The translations under genes were made by a program, and so were the position numbers. Below are positions 5,892-8,572 of a DNA stretch of 8,572 nucleotides, one piece after another. The stretch spans positions 1 to 8,572 of the forward strand of contig JACRDV010000025.1 in NCBI GenBank assembly GCA_024860865.1. The letters run 5' to 3'. The notes beneath the pieces were generated by a model. That model made no database searches. It was not told the origin of the DNA and was given only the letters and a program-made list of their open reading frames with translations. Numbering within the stretch: the stretch's first letter is position 1; each line of letters begins with the position of its first letter. The stretch comes from JACRDV01 sp024860865 [NCBI: Methanobacteriota archaeon] (GTDB lineage Archaea > JACRDV01).

Positions 5892-6413
5892 TCATTCCTC
5901 CAATGCTCGTTTTTCACCAACCTTCTTTTTTAACTTAGTGCCACAAACCTCGCAGTTTTCAATTTGAGCCTGCATAGGATAAACTTTATGACAAGCTGGG
6001 CAATATTTTATCCAAATAAAAATCTCCTTTATCCCAACTGTAATAATTTTTTGATATTCAATTCCAAGCTTAGCAGCTAAATTTTGGATTGAATAATCGT
6101 CAGTAACAATTTTCGGATTGAAACCCTTTTCCCTTAAATCTAAAGCTAATGCTAAAATCTTTATGTCAGCAGTTGAAAGAATTCCAATATCGCCCGTTTC
6201 TATCGCTAATTTTTCAATTTCTTGGATTGATTGCTTTAATGGCTCAAGTATGGTTAATTTTTTTGTTTCTATGCTCAGCTCAGCTTTGAGCTTTCTTTCC
6301 TCATCTTTAACCTCTTGCAAAACTTCGTAAACTGTGTAAAGAGGTTCTTCAGCTAATTGAACATCAAAGCCTCCAAAAAGAGCTGATGTATCAAGAACTA
6401 AAACTTTGGTCAT
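5892..6413 (-). CDS. nob1: Endoribonuclease Nob1 (16S rRNA 3'-end maturation)
   Basis: Nob1 cuts the precursor small-subunit rRNA at the mature 3' end during late ribosome assembly. The 173-residue protein has a PIN nuclease domain at 1-125 with acidic metal ligands D8 (V-L-D-T-S-A-L-F), an early Glu (E30 or E34), D83 (S-T-A-D-I-K-I-L-A-L-A) and D105/D106 (V-T-D-D-Y-S-I-Q-N-L-A). A zinc ribbon follows with C138-x2-C141 and C154-x2-C157. This is the usual compact archaeal form. ATG at 6413 is chosen because it puts the conserved V-L-V-L-D-T-S at the very N-terminus; an open frame to 6518 overlaps the thermosome gene and adds an unrelated basic stretch. The gene starts 25 bp after the thermosome stop, without a Shine-Dalgarno, and its own end supplies the ribosome site of the next gene. 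Confidence 0.92.
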   Translation of the reverse strand: MTKVLVLDTSALFGGFDVQLAEEPLYTVYEVLQEVKDEERKLKAELSIETKKLTILEPLKQSIQEIEKLAIETGDIGILSTADIKILALALDLREKGFNPKIVTDDYSIQNLAAKLGIEYQKIITVGIKEIFIWIKYCPACHKVYPMQAQIENCEVCGTKLKKKVGEKRALEE

Positions 6414-6448
6414 AAAAAATAATAGAAAAGAAGAGAGCTTAAAGCTCT
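6414..6448 (-). terminator. Hairpin plus T-tract at the thermosome end
   Basis: AGAGCTTTAAGCTCT (6434-6448) is a perfect inverted repeat over the thermosome stop codon. On the minus strand it is followed by the pyrimidine-rich tract CTTCTTTTCTATTATTTTTT. This looks like an intrinsic terminator that would separate high thermosome transcription from nob1. The central CTTTAAGC also lies about 25-31 bases before the nob1 ATG and could serve as its TATA element. Confidence 0.5.
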
Positions 6449-8076
6449 TCCTCACCCGGCGGTGAAGGCGGAGTCGGTGGTCTGCCTTTTTCCATAGCTG
6501 CTGCTGCAATAACATCATCGATTCTAAGAATCATCACTGCTGCTTCAGCTGCTGATTTTATTGCTTGAGTTTTAACTCTAAGGGGTTCTAAAACTCCTTT
6601 ATTTATCATATCTACGGCTTTGCCTTCAAAAACATCAAGCCCAACCCACCTGCCATCTGCTTCGTGTTTTGCCCTGAGTTCGATTAACATGTCAATTGGA
6701 TCAAGACCTGCATTTTCTGCCAATGATCTTGGGATAACCTCTAGTGAGTCTGCAAAAGCTTCTATAGCAAGCTGTTCTCTGCCCCCAATTTTCGCAGCAT
6801 GTGCTCTAAGTTTCTTTGCAAGCTCAATCTCTGGAGCTCCACCACCTGCTACATACTTACCATCCTCTATAGCTTTCGATACAACACAGAGTGCATCATG
6901 GATACCTCTTTCAACTTCATCAACCACATGCTCAGTTCCGCCTCTGGCAAGAATGCTGACTGCTTTTGGATCCTTGCAACCCTCAATAAAAGTCATTTCT
7001 TCTCCAGCAATCTTTCTCTCTTCTACAGCATCTGCAGAGCCTAAGTCATCTTTTGTTAAGTCTTTAAGGTTTGTAATTATTTTTCCACCAGTTGCTCTTG
7101 CAAGTTTTTTCATGTCAGATTCTGAAACTCTCTTAACTGCAAAAATTTCTTCCTTTGCTAGATAATGCTCAGCAAGATCATCAATACCTTTCTGGCAAAA
7201 AACTACATTTGCTCCGCTGGCTTTTATTTTTTCAACCATCTCTCTGAGCATTTTTTCTTCTTCAGCAAGAAAGGCTTTTAATTGATCTGGATCAGTAATT
7301 CGAATCTCTGCACTAACTTCAGTCTTTTTAACTTCGAGCGCTACAGCGAGCAAAGCAATTTTTGCATTATCAACCCTTAAAGGCATCCCAGAATGGGCCC
7401 TTTCTTTATCAAAAACAATGCCTTTAATCAGCTGAGTATCTCCAATGCTTGCGCCCTGTTTCTTTTCAACTTTGATATTATCTATGTCGACTCCAATTTT
7501 TTCATCTGTTTTTTCCATAACTTGCTTAACCGCTTGAACAGCTATTCTAGCAAGATATTCTCCTGCAATTTCAACTTCTCTGCCACTCATAGAAGTTACT
7601 GCAATTTTCTTTAAGATATCTTCTTGGTCTGGTGAGACATTTTCTGCAATTTGATTTAGTATTTTTATGCACTCTTCTGCGGCCATTCTATAGCCTTTAG
7701 TTATTACACTGGAGTGGATTTCTTGATCGAGCAATCCCTCCGCTTTTTTGAGAAGCTCTCCGGCTAGAACAACTGCAGTTGTAGTTCCATCTCCAACTTC
7801 TTCATCTATAGTTTCTGCGACTTCAACCATCATTTTAGCAGCTGGATGCTGGATGTCCATTTCTTTTAGTATTGTTACTCCATCGTTAGTAATAACCACA
7901 TCTCCTAAACTGTCTACTAACATTTTGTCCATACCCTTAGGACCTAATGTTGTTCTAACTGCTTCAGCAACAACTCTAGCAGCTAGAATATTCATCCTTT
8001 GAGCATCGCGCCCAAGGAAGCGCTGGGCCTTTTCAGGCAAGATCAACACTGGTTGACCACTTAATTGAGTTCCCAT
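6439..8076 (-). CDS. ths: Thermosome subunit (group II chaperonin)
   Basis: This is an ATP-driven folding chamber subunit that forms the cytosolic double-ring thermosome. The 545-residue length is normal. Equatorial ATP-binding motifs are present: [12 protein letters not shown] at 41-52, T-N-D-G-V-T-I-L at 63-70, G-D-G-T-T-T at 95-100, catalytic Asp in E-R-G-I-H-D-A-L (D394) and A-G-G-G-A-P-E at 410-416. The apical domain spans about 215-365. The C-terminal tail is unusual: where many thermosomes end in Gly-Gly-Met repeats, this one ends in a Pro-rich acidic tail ([15 protein letters not shown]). The gene has its own TATA box and the strongest Shine-Dalgarno in the window (GGAGGGA, 8081-8087). 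The paralogue type (alpha, beta or gamma) cannot be told from one gene. Confidence 0.97.
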   Translation of the reverse strand: MGTQLSGQPVLILPEKAQRFLGRDAQRMNILAARVVAEAVRTTLGPKGMDKMLVDSLGDVVITNDGVTILKEMDIQHPAAKMMVEVAETIDEEVGDGTTTAVVLAGELLKKAEGLLDQEIHSSVITKGYRMAAEECIKILNQIAENVSPDQEDILKKIAVTSMSGREVEIAGEYLARIAVQAVKQVMEKTDEKIGVDIDNIKVEKKQGASIGDTQLIKGIVFDKERAHSGMPLRVDNAKIALLAVALEVKKTEVSAEIRITDPDQLKAFLAEEEKMLREMVEKIKASGANVVFCQKGIDDLAEHYLAKEEIFAVKRVSESDMKKLARATGGKIITNLKDLTKDDLGSADAVEERKIAGEEMTFIEGCKDPKAVSILARGGTEHVVDEVERGIHDALCVVSKAIEDGKYVAGGGAPEIELAKKLRAHAAKIGGREQLAIEAFADSLEVIPRSLAENAGLDPIDMLIELRAKHEADGRWVGLDVFEGKAVDMINKGVLEPLRVKTQAIKSAAEAAVMILRIDDVIAAAAMEKGRPPTPPSPPGEEEL

Positions 8077-8120
8077 TTTCTCCCTCCAAAAATCAAGTTT
8101 TGAGCGTTAAATGTAATGTT

Positions 8121-8131
8121 ACTATAAATAG
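8121..8131 (-). promoter_or_regulatory. Thermosome promoter (TATA box)
   Basis: CTATTTATAGT on the minus strand is a strong TATA box, with a purine-rich stretch upstream (GGATGATAAAAC) that could be the TFB site. Transcription should start near 8098, giving a leader of about 20 bases with GGAGGGA at 8081-8087, a few bases before the ATG at 8076. CTATTTATAG is itself palindromic and could overlap a regulator site. Confidence 0.65.
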
Positions 8132-8183
8132 TTTTATCATCCGATTAAAAGTTTTTGGCAAGTATTAAATATTTAGGTGCTAT

Positions 8184-8342
8184 GTTCTGTTGCATTTTCG
8201 GGACTTGAAAAATAATTTTTTCTCATCTGCCCACAGCCTTTAATGCAACTTCTGGGCTTAGGCTCGGCGGATTAGAGTTCATTGATCCCCCGTTCCGCTT
8301 CAACACTGCATTTGCCCAGCTATCTGGAGTGAACCGCACTCC
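8184..8342 (-). ncRNA. Predicted TnpB guide RNA (omega RNA/reRNA) scaffold
   Basis: The RNA strand has a perfect 6-bp hairpin GGAGUG-CGGUU-CACUCC at 8326-8342 and a possible long-range helix between GGG (8230-8232) and CCC (8200-8202). Between these is a local A/T stem GAAAAA-UUUUUC at 8207-8222. The scaffold ends at 8184, and the guide would be copied from 8183 leftward, beginning ATAGCACCTAAATATT. Overlap with the 3' end of tnpB is the norm for this system. The 5' boundary is arbitrary. Confidence 0.55.
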
Positions 8343-8572
8343 TTCATCTTGGGTTTTTAACAAATTGATTGCAGCATTAAGCTGCCTGTCTATTAATCCA
8401 CACTTGGGGCAGCTTGCAAGGTGTACATTCAAGTATTCCAAATTTGACCCACATATCGTGCACCTTTGCGAAGTCCCCTTTGGGTTTACTTCGATTATTT
8501 TGGCTCCTTCCCAGAGAGCTTTATACTTTATAAAATTTTGAAGCCTCCTCATGCAAGCTTGGTTTAGCCTTC
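8223..8572 (-). CDS. tnpB: TnpB RNA-guided nuclease, C-terminal part (N-terminus beyond window)
   Basis: The last 115 residues are present and the frame stays open to the right edge; the internal Met at 8552 is not the real start. A zinc ribbon is seen at C37-x2-C40 and C54-x2-C57 of this fragment. It is followed at once by the last RuvC catalytic aspartate in L-I-D61-R-Q-L-N-A-A-I-N-L-L, and preceded by the V-N-P-K-G-T-S-Q-R-C motif typical of TnpB/OrfB. These proteins are guide-RNA-directed DNA nucleases that help the element persist at its donor site. The visible catalytic and zinc residues are intact, so this copy could be active if the missing part is sound. The final residues (T-P-D to A-V-G-R) are also the DNA for the guide-RNA scaffold, so their sequence is constrained by RNA structure. 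Confidence 0.9.
   Translation of the reverse strand, partial: RLNQACMRRLQNFIKYKALWEGAKIIEVNPKGTSQRCTICGSNLEYLNVHLASCPKCGLIDRQLNAAINLLKTQDEGVRFTPDSWANAVLKRNGGSMNSNPPSLSPEVALKAVGR

Larger units (their letters stand above)
8184..8572 (-). mobile_element. Right end of an IS200/IS605-type (IS1341-like) TnpB element, partial
   Basis: The element enters from the right edge and ends at about 8184. The 17 bases 8184-8200 are identical to the terminus of the decayed copy at 1639-1655, and the similarity stops there, fixing the boundary. No terminal inverted repeat or target duplication is expected for this family. The left end and any TnpA lie outside the window. The element abuts the thermosome upstream region, about 60 bp before its TATA box. 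Confidence 0.7.

Noticed and set aside
5891-5920. Upstream ATG for the GfcR-type regulator
   Set aside because: It overlaps nob1 and has no ribosome site, while the ATG at 5890 has GGAGG at six bases.
6414-6518. N-terminal extension of Nob1 by 35 residues
   Set aside because: It overlaps the thermosome coding end, is unrelated to Nob1, and the ATG at 6413 places the PIN motif where the family has it.
6620-7165. Long plus-strand open frame opposite the thermosome gene
   Set aside because: It is Ser/Ala-rich low-complexity translation antisense to a well-conserved gene, with no promoter or ribosome site.
1-8572. CRISPR array or cas genes
   Set aside because: No regularly spaced repeats occur anywhere in the window; the only RNA-guided component is the TnpB material.

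Overview
The window is archaeal. It carries a group II chaperonin (thermosome), the archaeal/eukaryotic-type rRNA-processing nuclease Nob1, an HTH-orotate-phosphoribosyltransferase-like regulator of the GfcR type, TATA-box promoters, short or absent leaders and T-rich ends. The DNA is A/T-rich. The gene set looks euryarchaeal in character, but I cannot place the organism below the level of archaeon.

The layout falls into three parts. (1) Positions 1-2296 are an accessory region. It holds a large minus-strand gene that runs off the left edge and encodes a two-motif LAGLIDADG homing-endonuclease-like protein with two N-terminal helix-turn-helix segments. Just upstream of it lies a decayed right end of an IS200/IS605-type (IS1341-like, TnpB) element. 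Further right are a duplicated promoter-like sequence and a tiny plus-strand gene for an extremely acidic Glu/Trp microprotein. (2) Positions 2297-8183 are a block of six conserved minus-strand genes. Transcription order is thermosome (own TATA box, strong Shine-Dalgarno, hairpin/T-tract end), nob1, gfcR-like regulator (1 nt after nob1), branched-chain aminotransferase, membrane-anchored winged-helix protein, and a COG1407-type metallophosphoesterase. The last three each have a TATA-like box close to their start, so this is a co-oriented cluster with several internal promoters rather than one strict operon. (3) Positions 8184-8572 are the right end of a second TnpB element whose gene is open at the window edge.

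The most notable observation is a comparison of the two TnpB right ends. They share an identical 17-base terminus and, on the RNA (minus) strand, the same hairpin with a CGGUU loop. The stem bases differ between copies by compensating changes, although the protein frame of the left copy is broken. A second, shorter long-range pairing also shows a compensating change. This suggests that the guide-RNA scaffold (omega RNA/reRNA) was under selection for structure. The left copy may therefore be, or recently have been, an orphan guide RNA sitting 77 bp upstream of a homing-endonuclease-like gene. The predicted guide of the right copy starts in the DNA just upstream of the thermosome promoter.
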